In this document: in pieces, positions 35,849-45,168 of the stretch
Layout: every line of letters begins with the position of its first letter
Numbering within the stretch: the first letter of the stretch is position 1
Origin: Pseudomonas fluorescens NCIMB 11764
GTDB lineage: Bacteria > Pseudomonadota > Gammaproteobacteria > Pseudomonadales > Pseudomonadaceae
NCBI RefSeq assembly: GCF_000293885.2
Contig: NZ_CP010945.1
Span: forward strand, 2,562,001-2,626,000
Direction: 5' to 3'
Length of the DNA: 64,000 nt
Position numbers and translations under genes: made by a program
The notes under the pieces: generated by a model
Seen by the model: only the letters and a program-made list of their open reading frames with translations
Told to the model about the DNA's origin: nothing
Databases searched by the model: none

Positions 35849-36167
35849 TATTCAATCCCTAAGAACCAATATGAGCGCTTGTGGCGCAGAATTATTGTTA
35901 CTGGAAAGCGTAAGACCCATTGAAAGTAGCAATTTCCGAACCAGAGTGCCGAACAAGCGTTTTAAAAGGTGATACGAGAAATGGCAAGGCGGGATTTTTG
36001 CACGAAAACGGGCGTCGCAAACAGGTTGCACCAAATCAGGTCGGTCGGACGCAATCCTGTGGCGAGGGAGCTTACTCCCGCTCGACTGCGCAGCCGTCGT
36101 AAATCTCTGTAAACCGGGACCGCTTTGCGTTCCAGCGGGCGCAATCTCCCTCGCCACAAGGCCTCTT
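35849..36167. other. 319-bp intergenic stretch: ABC operon promoter region and a REPIN
   Basis: The part next to the binding-protein gene (35849-36050) should hold the operon promoter; I could not identify an ArgR-type operator with confidence. The rest is the family B REPIN at 36059-36157. No coding frame supported. Confidence 0.5.
36059..36157. repeat. REPIN, family B
   Basis: GTGGCGAGGGAGCTTACTCC on the left, GGGCGCAATCTCCCTCGCCAC on the right. Lies 10 bp past the ligase stop, possibly contributing to 3' end formation. Confidence 0.8.
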
Positions 36168-37856
36168 TCAGCCCAACAAATCCTGCAATGTGGCCAGGTT
36201 GTCAGCCTCTTCAACGGATTTATCCTGCCGCCACCGCAACATCCGCGGAAATCGCACCGCTATCCCGCTCTTGTGCCGCTTGGACAGGGCAATCCCTTCA
36301 AACCCCAGCTCAAACACGAGGCTCGGTTTCACGCTGCTGACCGGTCCAAATTTTTCGACGGTAGTCTTGCGCACAATGCTGTCGACCTGGCGCATCTCTG
36401 CGTCGGTGAGCCCCGAATAGGCCTTGGCGAACGGCACCAGAGTGCGTTCGCTGGCGTCCGGCGGGCCGTCCCACACGGCGAAGGTGTAGTCGCTGTAGAG
36501 ACTGGCCCGACGGCCATGCCCGCGTTGCGCGTAGATCAGCACCGCGTCGACGCTGAACGGGTCGACTTTCCATTTCCACCAGACGCCCATGTCCTTGGTG
36601 CGGCCGACGCCATACAACGCATCGCGGGCCTTGAGCATCATGCCTTCGACGCCGAGGCGGCGGGAGGCTTCGCGTTGGCGGGCGAGGTCGAACCAGTCTT
36701 CCCCGGTGAGCACGGGGGAGGGCAGTAACACCGGGTTGCTGCAGTCAGCGATGACGTGCTCCAGTTGGGTGCGACGCCTGGCTTGAGGCTGGTTGCGCCA
36801 GTCTTCGCCCGCCCATTCCAGCAAGTCGTAGGCGAGCACAACCACCGGGACTTCTTCGAGGATTTTCTTGCCCAGGGTTTTACGGCCGATCCGCTGTTGC
36901 AGCAGGGCGAACGGTTGGACCGCGGGCGGCGTTGGCGCCAGTGGATCGAAGGCATCCTCGGTGTCCGGTGGCGCGGTTTTCCAGGCAACGATTTCACCGT
37001 CGATCACCGTGCCGTCGGGCAGGCCGTGGACCAGGCTGTCGAGTTCGGGAAAGCGTTCGGTGACCAACTCTTCACCGCGGGACCAGATCCACAGTCGGCC
37101 GTCGCGCTTGACCACTTGGGCACGGATACCATCCCACTTCCATTCCACTTGCCAGTGGCTGGCCGGGCCGAGCAACCCGTCGAACTGTTCGACCGGTTGG
37201 GATAGCGCATGCGCCAGAAAAAACGGATAGGGCTGACCGCCACGCTGAGCATGTTCATCCGACGATTCGGCCGCAATCAGCTTCAGGTAACTGGCCGCGC
37301 TCGGGCGATTGGACAGGTCGGTGTAACCCACCAAACGCTGGGCCACGCGTTTGCTGTCGAGCTGTGCCATCGCCGCCAGGGCGCGGGTCACCAACAACTT
37401 TGAGACGCCGACGCGGAAACTGCCGGTGATCAGTTTGATGCAGAGCATCAGGCTGGGGCGGTCCAGTTGCGACCAGAGTTTTGGCAACTGTTCGGCGAGC
37501 ACTTCGGGAGATTCGCCGCGCAACGGCAGCAGTTTTTCTTCGATCCACACCGCCAATCCGTCGGTGGAGCTGTGGGGCGTTTCAGGCAGTACCAGCGAGA
37601 TGGTTTCCGCCAGATCGCCGACCGCCTGATAACTCTCTTCGAACAACCACGGCGACAGGCCGGAGTACGCTACGGCGAGTTCTCGCAGGATGCGCACTGG
37701 CACCAGTTGGCGAGGGCGTCCGCCGGACAGAAAATACACCGCCCATGCCGCGTCTTCCGGCGCGGCCTGGGCGAAGTAATGTTGCATGGCCGCCAATTTG
37801 GCGTTGCTCGAGGTCGTGGCATCAAGTTCCGCATACAACTCGGCGAAGGCCTTCAT
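36168..37856 (-). CDS. Ligase-associated DNA damage response ATP-dependent DNA ligase
   Basis: 562 aa, begins MKAFAELYAELDATTSSNAK. N-terminal DNA-binding domain (residues about 1-200, with CIKLITGSFRVGVS), nucleotidyltransferase domain with adenylation Lys240 in EWKWDGIRAQ, and motifs IDGEIV (III/IIIa region), EGMMLK (IV) and WWKWKVD (V); C-terminal OB domain. This is the ATP-dependent ligase class found with Lhr-Core, PdeM and the MBL exonuclease, distinct from the NAD-dependent replicative LigA. Its start overlaps the exonuclease stop by 4 nt (ATGA). Confidence 0.92.
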   Translation of the reverse strand: MKAFAELYAELDATTSSNAKLAAMQHYFAQAAPEDAAWAVYFLSGGRPRQLVPVRILRELAVAYSGLSPWLFEESYQAVGDLAETISLVLPETPHSSTDGLAVWIEEKLLPLRGESPEVLAEQLPKLWSQLDRPSLMLCIKLITGSFRVGVSKLLVTRALAAMAQLDSKRVAQRLVGYTDLSNRPSAASYLKLIAAESSDEHAQRGGQPYPFFLAHALSQPVEQFDGLLGPASHWQVEWKWDGIRAQVVKRDGRLWIWSRGEELVTERFPELDSLVHGLPDGTVIDGEIVAWKTAPPDTEDAFDPLAPTPPAVQPFALLQQRIGRKTLGKKILEEVPVVVLAYDLLEWAGEDWRNQPQARRRTQLEHVIADCSNPVLLPSPVLTGEDWFDLARQREASRRLGVEGMMLKARDALYGVGRTKDMGVWWKWKVDPFSVDAVLIYAQRGHGRRASLYSDYTFAVWDGPPDASERTLVPFAKAYSGLTDAEMRQVDSIVRKTTVEKFGPVSSVKPSLVFELGFEGIALSKRHKSGIAVRFPRMLRWRQDKSVEEADNLATLQDLLG

Positions 37857-38887
37857 GGCAGCACCTCGGTGCTCTCGGGGTCGGTGGTTGTAATGTCTTC
37901 TTCATCGTCGCCGTACTCGGTGGTGAACCCTTGGGCGTCGAGACCTTGTTCGCGCAGATGGCGCACCAGGACCGCCACCGAACCATGGGTGACCATGACG
38001 CGCTCGGCGCCGGTCTGCTCGATGGCCCAGAGCAGGCCTGGCCAGTCGGCGTGGTCGGACAACACGAAGCCACGGTCGACACCGCGCCGGCGCCGTGTGC
38101 CGCGTAAACGCATCCAGCCGCTGGCAAAGCCATCGCTGTAGTCACCGAAGCGGCGCATCCAGGTGCTGCCGCCAGCGGAAGGCGGGGCCAGAATGAGCGC
38201 GTTGCGCATCATCGGGTCGCTCTTTTTGACATCGCCGGCGTAGATCGTTGGCGGTAAATACACGCCGCTCTCGCGATACACCCGGTTGAGCGGCTCGACG
38301 GCACCGTGCACCAGAATGGGGCCGAGGCTGGCGTCGATGCCGTGGAGAATCCGCTGTGCCTTGCCGAAGGAATAGCAAAACAGCACGCTGGCCTTGTCTT
38401 CGACGGCGTTGGCTTGCCACCACTGATTGATCTCTGCAAACACCTGCGCCTGGGGTTGCCAGCGGTAGATCGGCAGGCCAAATGTCGATTCGGTGATGAA
38501 GGTGTGGCAGCGCACCGGTTCGAAAGGCGCGCAAGTGCCGTCGGGCTCGACTTTGTAATCTCCTGAAGCGACCCAGATCTCGCCGCCGTATTCCAGGCGC
38601 ACCTGTGCCGAGCCGAGCACATGGCCGGCGGGATGAAAACTCAGGGTGACGCCGTGGTGCAGCAGCCGTTCGCCATAGGCCAGGGTTTGCAGGTTGATGT
38701 CCTGGCCCAGTCGCGCGCGCAATATCCCTTCGCCGGGGGCGGCCGCCAGATAGTGCTGGTTGCCGCCTCGGGCATGATCGCCGTGGGCGTGGGTGATAAC
38801 CGAACGCTCGACCGGCCGCCACGGGTCGATATAGAAATCGCCGGCGGGGCAATACAAGCCTTCGGGACGCGCGATAACAAGATCCAT
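37853..38887 (-). CDS. Ligase-associated DNA damage response exonuclease (MBL fold)
   Basis: 344 aa, begins MDLVIARPEGLYCPAGDFY. Metallo-beta-lactamase fold with HAHGDH (residues 33-38), GHVLGSAQ, SGDYK and a beta-CASP-like region up to LSDHADW, as in SNM1/Artemis nucleases. First gene of the exonuclease-ligase pair. In the characterised P. putida cluster the equivalent gene sits beside ligase, helicase and phosphoesterase genes. Confidence 0.9.
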   Translation of the reverse strand: MDLVIARPEGLYCPAGDFYIDPWRPVERSVITHAHGDHARGGNQHYLAAAPGEGILRARLGQDINLQTLAYGERLLHHGVTLSFHPAGHVLGSAQVRLEYGGEIWVASGDYKVEPDGTCAPFEPVRCHTFITESTFGLPIYRWQPQAQVFAEINQWWQANAVEDKASVLFCYSFGKAQRILHGIDASLGPILVHGAVEPLNRVYRESGVYLPPTIYAGDVKKSDPMMRNALILAPPSAGGSTWMRRFGDYSDGFASGWMRLRGTRRRRGVDRGFVLSDHADWPGLLWAIEQTGAERVMVTHGSVAVLVRHLREQGLDAQGFTTEYGDDEEDITTTDPESTEVLP

Positions 38888-38971
38888 GTTGTTACCAAAA
38901 TGGAGGGACTTGTTAGCTATGAGGTTTGGCCGAGGTCAGAAGTTCTATGGATTTTTTGCAACGATCAAAAG

Positions 38972-39050
38972 CAAAAGATCGCAGCCTTCGGCAGCTCCTG
39001 CAGATGAACGCGAATCCACTGTAGGAGCTGCCGAAGGCTGCGATCTTTTG
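38972..39050. repeat. REPIN, family C
   Basis: CAAAAGATCGCAGCCTTCGG on the left and CCGAAGGCTGCGATCTTTTG on the right, with inner arms CAGCTCCTGCAG and CTGTAGGAGCTG. Located between quiP and the exonuclease gene. Confidence 0.85.
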
Positions 39051-39065
39051 ATCTTTTCTTTGCTC

Positions 39066-41516
39066 TTATTTTCCGGGTGTCAGCGTCAATCGCTTGGTCC
39101 CGTACACCTTGTCGTAGTTCTGCGGTTGCATCGGCAGACTCACGTATTGCCCCTTGAGCCACGGCTGCACGCTGTCGAGGTAATGGGGGCTGGCCGGATT
39201 ACCGGACTGACCCGTGCCGTTCTGGCCCATCAGCGGTTCGGCCTGGCCGAAGTCGACGATGAAGCGCATGGCCGGCGCCAGCGTGGTGTTGAAATCCTGG
39301 CCCCAGGCGAACGCCGCGGTGTTCAGCGTAGTGTGATCGCCGCCGGCCGCGAGCGGGCCGCGCACGGTCTGGCCACTGGCGTTTTTCCACTCATAACGGT
39401 GCAATTTGCCCCACTGCCAGGCTTTGTGGTCGCCACCCAACTGGCTGTCGCCGGCGGTGATGGCGGCTGCAAGGCTGCGGGCGAGGATCGCCGGTTTGTC
39501 TTCTTTCTGCGGCGTGCGCGCGTCATCCCAGAACGGGCTGTCTTCACGGCCCAGCAGGTGATCGGCCTGGGCCGCGTAGGACAACTTGCCGTTGGCGATA
39601 AAGGCTTTCCATGCGGGGCTACTTTCCGGGCCCAATTCGTCGAGGAAAATTTGCTGGGCGCTTTGCTGCAGGAACAACTCGTAAATCGCCGCATCGGCGG
39701 AGGTCGGCGCGAGTTTTCCGTCGAACGCCATCAGGCGGGTCAGCGCTTCATGAGCCTTGCCGCGATCAGCGACCGGCAGCGCCTCGATAGCCTGTTTCAG
39801 CGGTTGGGCCATACCCGGCGCTGCAAACATCTTCTTCAGTTTGGCGGCGAAGGTGGTGGTCTGATCGTATTGCATGGCGATCACACTGCGCGTGTCGTGT
39901 TTGCCCGCGCCGGCCAGTTCGGCCATGCGTTCGCCGCGCTCCGGCGCCGACCACGAGTTGGACAGCTGCATGCCGTAGCCATGGGGAATGACCCGCTGGT
40001 TGGCGGTGCCGAGCCAGCCTTGCGCCGGATCCTGATCGTACGGGTGCAGCATCGGGTCAGCGTAACCGTCCCAGTCGTAACGACCTTCCCAGCCCGGCGA
40101 CGGTAGCAGGCCTTCGCCTTCGCGGCGGTTCGGGTAACGGCCGGTGACTTGCCAGCCGATGTTGCTGGCGTCGGCGAAGACCAGGTTCAGCGTGATCGCG
40201 CGGATTTCACGGCTGGCGTCCGAGGCTTTCTCGACGTTCTGCGCCCGGGACAGGTCGAAAAACGCGTCCAGGGATTTGTCATCGGTGAAGTTCGGCGTCT
40301 GCAATGCCAGACCCAGGCCGTTATCCAACGCTGTGCCTTTGGCACTGTTGAGCAGCGGTCCGTGGCGGGTTTCGTACACCGCTTCGCGAATCGGCCGCTG
40401 GCCTTTGACGAAGTAGGTTTCGTTGCGAACGATGGCCGGCTGCCATTTGCCGCCGACTTCGTAGGAAAGTCCGTTGCCCTGGCGTTTGATTTTTTCCAGG
40501 AACAGGTCCTGGTTGTCGCCCATGACCGACGCCATGCTCCACGCCACTTTGCCGTTGAAACCGCCCAGCACCATCGGCAAACCGGCGATGGTCACGCCGG
40601 ACGCCTGATATTTCGGCGTACGAATCTGCACGTAACTGAGCAACGACGGCACGCCCAGCGGCCCATGGCTGTCGCTGGCCAGCAGGCTTTTGCCGCTGCG
40701 GCTGCGTTGCGGGGCGATCGCCCAGTTGTTCGATGACGTGGCGCCCAGCAGATTCAGGTCGGACAGTTGAGCTGTGGCCTTGCTGATGCCGGCGAGCCCC
40801 GCAATTGCCCCGTTCAGCTTGAGGCCCTGAAGTTTTTCGGCTTCGGCCACGGGCAGTTTTTCGTCGGGAGCGGACGGTGTCAGCCAGGCGAGTTTGTCGG
40901 TGGTGACCGTTTGGGCCAGCACCAGCGAGGAAATTTCCTCGGGCAGGTTCGCCGATTGACTGAAGTTCAGCAGGCAGAAAATCAGCGCCGAGTCTTCCGG
41001 TTTCCAGTACTCGGGCTTGTAGCCGGTGGCCGCGAGGTCTGCCGGGAGCTTGTCGCGGTAGCGGAACAGGTAGGCGTTGACCCCGCGGGCATAGACTTCG
41101 AAGAAGCGTTTAAGGCGCGGCGACGAGGCCTTGTACAACTCACCGGCGCTTTTCTTCAGGTTGATGGCGCGCATGTAACGGTCGGCATCCAGCAGGTCCG
41201 AGCCGGACATCTCCGACAAACGGCCCTGGGCCAGCAGGCGCAGGGTGACCATTTGCGTGATGCGGTCGCTCGCGTGCACGTAACCGAGGGTGAACAGCGC
41301 GTCGTGGAACGTGCTGCTTTCGATCAACGGCATGCCCATGGCATTGCGGCGCACTGAAACGTTCTGCGCCAGACCCTTGAGCGGCTGCACGCCAGTCGTC
41401 GGCGGGAGGGTGTCCTGGGTGTTCCAGGTCTGACAACCGGTCAGGCTCAAAACACCGGCCACTGCTGCGGCAACGCCGAACCGGGGAAGAAAATGTGTGA
41501 GGGCTGGCGAGGCCAT
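39066..41516 (-). CDS. quiP: Acyl-homoserine lactone acylase QuiP (penicillin acylase family)
   Basis: 816 aa from ATG 41516 ([19 protein letters not shown]), with AGGAG 8 nt upstream. Signal with lipobox-like LTGC (Cys28). Ntn-hydrolase: the precursor is expected to be cut before Ser262 of SNNWAI, which becomes the nucleophile of the beta chain. It follows the P. aeruginosa QuiP sequence from recall, including [21 protein letters not shown] and [17 protein letters not shown]. The enzyme breaks long-chain AHL signals into fatty acid and homoserine lactone. The stretch before [10 protein letters not shown] is shorter than in P. aeruginosa QuiP as I recall it. Confidence 0.9.
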   Translation of the reverse strand: MASPALTHFLPRFGVAAAVAGVLSLTGCQTWNTQDTLPPTTGVQPLKGLAQNVSVRRNAMGMPLIESSTFHDALFTLGYVHASDRITQMVTLRLLAQGRLSEMSGSDLLDADRYMRAINLKKSAGELYKASSPRLKRFFEVYARGVNAYLFRYRDKLPADLAATGYKPEYWKPEDSALIFCLLNFSQSANLPEEISSLVLAQTVTTDKLAWLTPSAPDEKLPVAEAEKLQGLKLNGAIAGLAGISKATAQLSDLNLLGATSSNNWAIAPQRSRSGKSLLASDSHGPLGVPSLLSYVQIRTPKYQASGVTIAGLPMVLGGFNGKVAWSMASVMGDNQDLFLEKIKRQGNGLSYEVGGKWQPAIVRNETYFVKGQRPIREAVYETRHGPLLNSAKGTALDNGLGLALQTPNFTDDKSLDAFFDLSRAQNVEKASDASREIRAITLNLVFADASNIGWQVTGRYPNRREGEGLLPSPGWEGRYDWDGYADPMLHPYDQDPAQGWLGTANQRVIPHGYGMQLSNSWSAPERGERMAELAGAGKHDTRSVIAMQYDQTTTFAAKLKKMFAAPGMAQPLKQAIEALPVADRGKAHEALTRLMAFDGKLAPTSADAAIYELFLQQSAQQIFLDELGPESSPAWKAFIANGKLSYAAQADHLLGREDSPFWDDARTPQKEDKPAILARSLAAAITAGDSQLGGDHKAWQWGKLHRYEWKNASGQTVRGPLAAGGDHTTLNTAAFAWGQDFNTTLAPAMRFIVDFGQAEPLMGQNGTGQSGNPASPHYLDSVQPWLKGQYVSLPMQPQNYDKVYGTKRLTLTPGK

Positions 41517-41642
41517 GGCAAAGCTCCTGCGGGGGTAGAGGCGCAATAAAGGCGCTACGTTAGAGAGCAGGAGGTGGCCGCGCAAGCGGGGTATAGGGTT
41601 ATTTCAGGATTTGTCTGATAAACCGAGGTCAGCGATGTCCCT

Positions 41643-41761
41643 GTGGCGAGGGAGCTTGCTCCCGCTGGAGTGCGCAGCGCTCCCAAACCGGGCTCATCGG
41701 AAACAGAGGTGTCTGGATTGAGTCTGCTGCGCAGCCGGGCGGGAGCAAGCTCCCTCGCCAC
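41643..41761. repeat. REPIN, family B
   Basis: GTGGCGAGGGAGCTTGCTCC at the left and GGAGCAAGCTCCCTCGCCAC at the right are exact complements; inner dyad CTGCGCAGC. It lies between the GST stop and the quiP start. Confidence 0.88.
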
Positions 41762-41797
41762 AGGGGTTGTGAACACGCTGAGGGGCTGTGGTGCTCC

Positions 41798-42442
41798 TCA
41801 GGGCTTGGGTGGGTTGATTTTCGCTGCAAGGGCATACGCCTTCATCGTCGCCGGCCGATCCTGGATGTGGTTGAACCAACGCAGAACATTCGGGAAATCC
41901 TCCAGATTCTGGCTCTGCCATTTGTGGGAAACGGTCCAGGGGTAGATCGCCATGTCGGCAATGCTGTATTCGTTGCCGGCGACAAACTCGTTGTTCGCCA
42001 GTTGCTTGTCGAGTACGCCGTAAAGGCGCGCCGTCTCATCGATGTAGCGCTTGATCGCGTAAGGGATTTTCTCCGGCGCGAACTGGCTGAAGTGATGATT
42101 CTGCCCGGCCATCGGCCCCAGCCCGCCCATCTGCCAGAACAACCATTGCAGCGCCTGCTGGCGACCGCGCAGGTCCTTGGGCAGGAACTTGCCGGTCTTT
42201 TCCGCCAGGTACAGCAGAATCGCCCCGGACTCGAACAGCGACAGAGGTTCCCCGCCATCGGCTGGCTCATGATCGACGATCGCTGGAATTCTGTTGTTCG
42301 GAGAGATTTTCAGGAAATGCGGCTGGAACTGTTCGTTCTGGCTGATGTTGATCGGGTGCACGTTGTAAGGCAGGCCGGCTTCTTCCAGGAAAATCGAGAT
42401 TTTGTGGCCGTTGGGGGTGGTCCAGTAATACAGGTCGATCAT
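41798..42442 (-). CDS. Glutathione S-transferase, YfcG/Ure2p-like (nu class)
   Basis: 214 aa from ATG 42442, with GGAG 7 nt upstream; an in-frame ATG at 42466 is less favourable. Thioredoxin-fold N-terminal domain with TPNGHKISIFLEE (active-site Thr/Asn of the YfcG class), PNNRIPAIVD (cis-Pro) and ESGAILLYLAEK, then an all-helical domain with IADMAIYPW. YfcG-type enzymes have disulfide reductase activity with glutathione; the substrate is unknown here. Confidence 0.92.
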   Translation of the reverse strand: MIDLYYWTTPNGHKISIFLEEAGLPYNVHPINISQNEQFQPHFLKISPNNRIPAIVDHEPADGGEPLSLFESGAILLYLAEKTGKFLPKDLRGRQQALQWLFWQMGGLGPMAGQNHHFSQFAPEKIPYAIKRYIDETARLYGVLDKQLANNEFVAGNEYSIADMAIYPWTVSHKWQSQNLEDFPNVLRWFNHIQDRPATMKAYALAAKINPPKP

Positions 42443-42588
42443 GAAGTACTCCACATCAAGAGACATTGTCAGGAATGGACAGCAACCGCGGGCATCAGGT
42501 CGTCCTGTTTGCGATCGAAGGCTTGTCTGCAGGAGGAGGTGATGCTGAAGTGCGTGAAATTCAATGACCTTGCGTGAGAATAGTCGGC

Positions 42589-43146
42589 ATGGAGCTCAAG
42601 ACCAACGCGGCACTGATCATCATCGATCAACAAAAAGGCATCCTGGAGCCCCGGCTCGGCCGGCGAAACAATCCTCAGGCTGAGGCGCGGATTCTGGAAG
42701 TCCTGGGTTATTGGCGTGAAACCGGGCGCCCGGTGATTCACGTCCAGCATCTGTCGCGTTCGCCGGACTCGGTGTTCTGGCCGCAGCAGTCGGGCGTGGA
42801 ATTTCAGGAGCGGTTCCAGCCATTGGCCGGCGAGCAGTTGATTCAGAAACAGGTACCGGATGCGTTTTGTGCAACGGGGTTGGAGTCGGGATTGCGCGAG
42901 GCGGGGATCGATCAGTTGGTCATCGTTGGCGTAGCGACCCACAATTCGGTGGAGTCCACGGCGCGAACGGCCGGGAATCTGGGGTTCGAGACATGGGTGG
43001 CGGAGGATGCGTGCTTCACGTTCGACAAGGCGGATTACTTTGGTAATGCCCGTTCTGCCGAGGACGTGCATGCCATGTCGCTGGGGAATCTGCAGGGGGA
43101 GTATGCGACGGTTGTCAGCACGGCGCAGTTATTGAACGCAAACTGA
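42589..43146 (+). CDS. Isochorismatase-fold protein with Ser in place of the catalytic Cys
   Basis: 185 aa from ATG 42589 (MELKTNAALIIIDQQKG); an in-frame GTG at 42574 is an alternative, and neither has a strong Shine-Dalgarno. The family triad is Asp-Lys-Cys: Asp13 (IIIDQQKG) and Lys87 (IQKQVPDAF) are present, but the Cys position in the GVxTxxCVxxTxR motif reads GVATHNSVESTAR, so Ser120. Either it is a serine variant, or it is a non-thiol isochorismatase-type enzyme like EntB/PhzD, which also lack the Cys. Faces away from the GST gene. Confidence 0.85.
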   Translation: MELKTNAALIIIDQQKGILEPRLGRRNNPQAEARILEVLGYWRETGRPVIHVQHLSRSPDSVFWPQQSGVEFQERFQPLAGEQLIQKQVPDAFCATGLESGLREAGIDQLVIVGVATHNSVESTARTAGNLGFETWVAEDACFTFDKADYFGNARSAEDVHAMSLGNLQGEYATVVSTAQLLNAN

Positions 43147-43193
43147 AAAGCCTGTGCGTTAACTGACAAATTGAAGGTGAACAGTACGGCTGC

Positions 43194-43217
43194 CATCGCG
43201 GGCAAGCCCGCGATAGC
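43194..43217. repeat. Single REP unit
   Basis: CATCGCGGGCAAGCCCGCGATAG: one palindromic REP (TCGCGGGC-AA-GCCCGCGA) without an inverted partner, between the isochorismatase-like and SEC-C genes. Confidence 0.75.
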
Positions 43218-43252
43218 GATTCAAGAGGCGAAGAATTTTTTCGCCTGAAACA

Positions 43253-43462
43253 TCAAGCGCCGTGGCACTTCTTGAATTTCTTGCCATTGCCGCACGGGCA
43301 AGGATCGTTACGGCCGACGTCTTTCAAGGCGTTGCGTACCGGTTCCTGGTGCGCGTGGCCGCAGTTCGGGCCGTGAACATGGCCATGGTCGTGATCATGG
43401 TGGTCGTGATGGTCATGATCGTGGTTGCAGTCAGGGCCATGGACGTGGGGTTGCTGGGTCAT
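43253..43462 (-). CDS. Histidine-rich SEC-C motif protein, 69 aa
   Basis: N-terminal 38 residues hold 14 His in HDH/HGH runs, framed by two similar blocks ([10 protein letters not shown] and [10 protein letters not shown]). The C-terminus is a SEC-C zinc motif ([17 protein letters not shown]), as at the end of SecA. Likely a metal-binding protein or small zinc/nickel store; a link to SecA or ribosomes is possible from the SEC-C tail. It overlaps the upstream lipoprotein gene by 4 nt (ATGA), so the two are coupled. Confidence 0.85.
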   Translation of the reverse strand: MTQQPHVHGPDCNHDHDHHDHHDHDHGHVHGPNCGHAHQEPVRNALKDVGRNDPCPCGNGKKFKKCHGA

Positions 43463-43953
43463 CGGGTGTGCTCCGGAATTAAATCGGCGGGGATTATCAC
43501 GCCTTTGCGCGCCAGGTGCACGTAGTGCGCGATGAACACACCGGTTTCCAGCTCACCTTCAAGACGATAGGGGATGGGTTGCTCGGGTTTTTTCAACAGT
43601 TTCACCAGATCCCGCACCTTCGGCCACAGGTTGGTGCGGATCGGCACTTTGAAATACGCGCTGCGCCTGGGGCTGACCGTAAACCAGTGTTCATGCTCGC
43701 CTTCGGTCAGCAGCATGTCGCCCAGGTGAATCCGGTATTCGAGGCCGCGTACCGTCAGGTCGCTGTCTCGAGGGTTGTCGACGCGAAAGAACAACAGGAA
43801 GCGTTGCTCCATCAGCTTCGCCCGGACTACTTCGACCTTGACCAGATGCACTTGAGGTTCCGGCTCATCGTCGCTGAACCAGGACGCACAGCCGCCAAGC
43901 CCGAGAAACAGGAGCAGGGTGAGCAGAAAAAGTGCGAATCGCCTGGTGATCAT
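43459..43953 (-). CDS. LEA14-like lipoprotein
   Basis: 164 aa with lipoprotein signal [22 protein letters not shown] (lipobox GLGGC, Cys22). The mature part resembles LEA type 2 (WHy) beta-sandwich domains: [34 protein letters not shown] in pieces, including the typical RVDNP. Such domains occur in desiccation and stress proteins; bacterial members are periplasmic lipoproteins of unclear role. Overlaps the SEC-C gene start. Confidence 0.8.
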   Translation of the reverse strand: MITRRFALFLLTLLLFLGLGGCASWFSDDEPEPQVHLVKVEVVRAKLMEQRFLLFFRVDNPRDSDLTVRGLEYRIHLGDMLLTEGEHEHWFTVSPRRSAYFKVPIRTNLWPKVRDLVKLLKKPEQPIPYRLEGELETGVFIAHYVHLARKGVIIPADLIPEHTR

Positions 43954-44000
43954 GGTTGTGTTTCTCCCTTGACCCCCAGTCTAGCCCTTCACGGATCACT

Positions 44001-44477
44001 TCAGCTCGCGAAATACCCCGCACAACACTTCTTGAACTTCTGCCCGCTGGCGCAAGGGCAGGCATCGTTGCGCCCGGCCTTGAGGGGCACGGTGGGGTCG
44101 ATGAAGTACCAGTGGCCGGCGTTCTGTACGAACGACGAACGCTCGCGGTGGCTGTGTTCGCCGCTGCCGTCGTGCCAGCGTGCGGTGAACGTCACGAACG
44201 CGTGTTCCGGCTGACCGCCGAACACCTCGGAGCTTTCCACCTCCAGGCCCAGCCAGGTGCTCTTGGCGCTCCAGTCACTGATGGACTGACGATCGAGGCC
44301 GGTCTGTTGTGCCGGCAGGGTGGTCGCCACCAGATAGTCAATCAGCCCCAGCACATAAGCGCTGTAGCGCGACCGCATCAAGGCTTCGGCGCAGGGCGCC
44401 GGGTGACCGGCATGGTAATGACCGCAGCAGGCGTCGAGCAGGGTGCCGCTGCCGCAAGGGCAAATGGATGTACTCAT
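44001..44477 (-). CDS. YchJ family SEC-C protein
   Basis: 158 aa from ATG 44477 ([19 protein letters not shown]). Zinc-binding SEC-C motifs at both ends (CPCGSG...CC near residue 6 and [13 protein letters not shown] near the end) flank an NTF2-like domain of about 100 residues ([22 protein letters not shown]). The family is common but of unknown function. It lies 4 bp after the DUF6231 gene on the same strand, so probably one operon. Confidence 0.9.
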   Translation of the reverse strand: MSTSICPCGSGTLLDACCGHYHAGHPAPCAEALMRSRYSAYVLGLIDYLVATTLPAQQTGLDRQSISDWSAKSTWLGLEVESSEVFGGQPEHAFVTFTARWHDGSGEHSHRERSSFVQNAGHWYFIDPTVPLKAGRNDACPCASGQKFKKCCAGYFAS

Positions 44478-44481
44478 TGCG

Positions 44482-44979
44482 TTACCACCAATATTTCCCG
44501 AAGTTTTCCGGATTGGCCCAGAACCGTGAGTTGAGCCAGTCGGGCACTTGTTTGTAGTCAAGCAGATCGTAGGTGAACAGGGTCAGCACCTGATCGTCGC
44601 GCTGGAAACGTTCACTGGCTTGCAGGGCCAGGGAGAAAAAGTCCGTCTCCTGCCAGCCGCTGGCCGGCAAGTCCGCCAGCACCGCAATGCGACTGGCATT
44701 GAGGTTGCGGATTCCGCCGAGCAAATTCAGACCCTCGCGTTTGGGCAAGTGTTCGAGGCAGTCGACCACCAGCGCCAGATCGAAGCGGCGCGCCGCCAGC
44801 TCGACCGGCAACGGCCCGGGCGCGGCATGGGCGACGCAGGTGTCCGGGTGCGCGAGCTTGAACGCTTCAAGCGCGGGAAACTCACTGGCGCCGATCAGCA
44901 ACAGGCGCGGCGGGGCGTAGCGATCGAGCAAAGCGGCCAGCGCCTGCTGCGGCGTGCGCGAAGAAATACCTGAAATCAT
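44482..44979 (-). CDS. DUF6231-type, degenerate methyltransferase-like protein
   Basis: 165 aa from ATG 44979, with GAGGAT 6 nt upstream. Fold pattern resembles a Rossmann methyltransferase ([16 protein letters not shown], then [25 protein letters not shown]) with DCLEHL in place of the usual motif IV, but no clear SAM-binding glycine loop. The name is from recall of pseudomonad annotation. Forms an operon with the YchJ gene. Confidence 0.7.
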   Translation of the reverse strand: MISGISSRTPQQALAALLDRYAPPRLLLIGASEFPALEAFKLAHPDTCVAHAAPGPLPVELAARRFDLALVVDCLEHLPKREGLNLLGGIRNLNASRIAVLADLPASGWQETDFFSLALQASERFQRDDQVLTLFTYDLLDYKQVPDWLNSRFWANPENFGKYWW

Positions 44980-45115
44980 CAAAGATCCTCAATCAGAGCG
45001 CCAAGACTAGCCTGCCCAAACGCCCAGATATAGAGCGGCTTAGCGCCAAAAGTGCCGATCACCCGTGAACACGGGACAAAACAGGCATGGCCTATTGCTG
45101 GCGGAGATTAAAACT

Positions 45116-45160
45116 CGGGTCTTTACTCCCTGAATCGGTTCTAAGCCGATCCCTCAGGAG
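45116..45160 (+). promoter_or_regulatory. SD-sequestering hairpin before the first OmpA-type lipoprotein gene
   Basis: CGGGTCTTTA, then CTCC(C)TGA and ATCGG (45126-45138), loop TTCTAAG, CCGAT and, after CCC, TCAGGAG (45146-45160). The last arm is the Shine-Dalgarno, 8 nt before ATG 45169, and it pairs with the first arm with one bulged C. The same CGGGTCTTTACTCC start and layout recur before the next gene at 45901 with a different stem sequence. Confidence 0.6.
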
Positions 45161-45168
45161 AAAACTAG

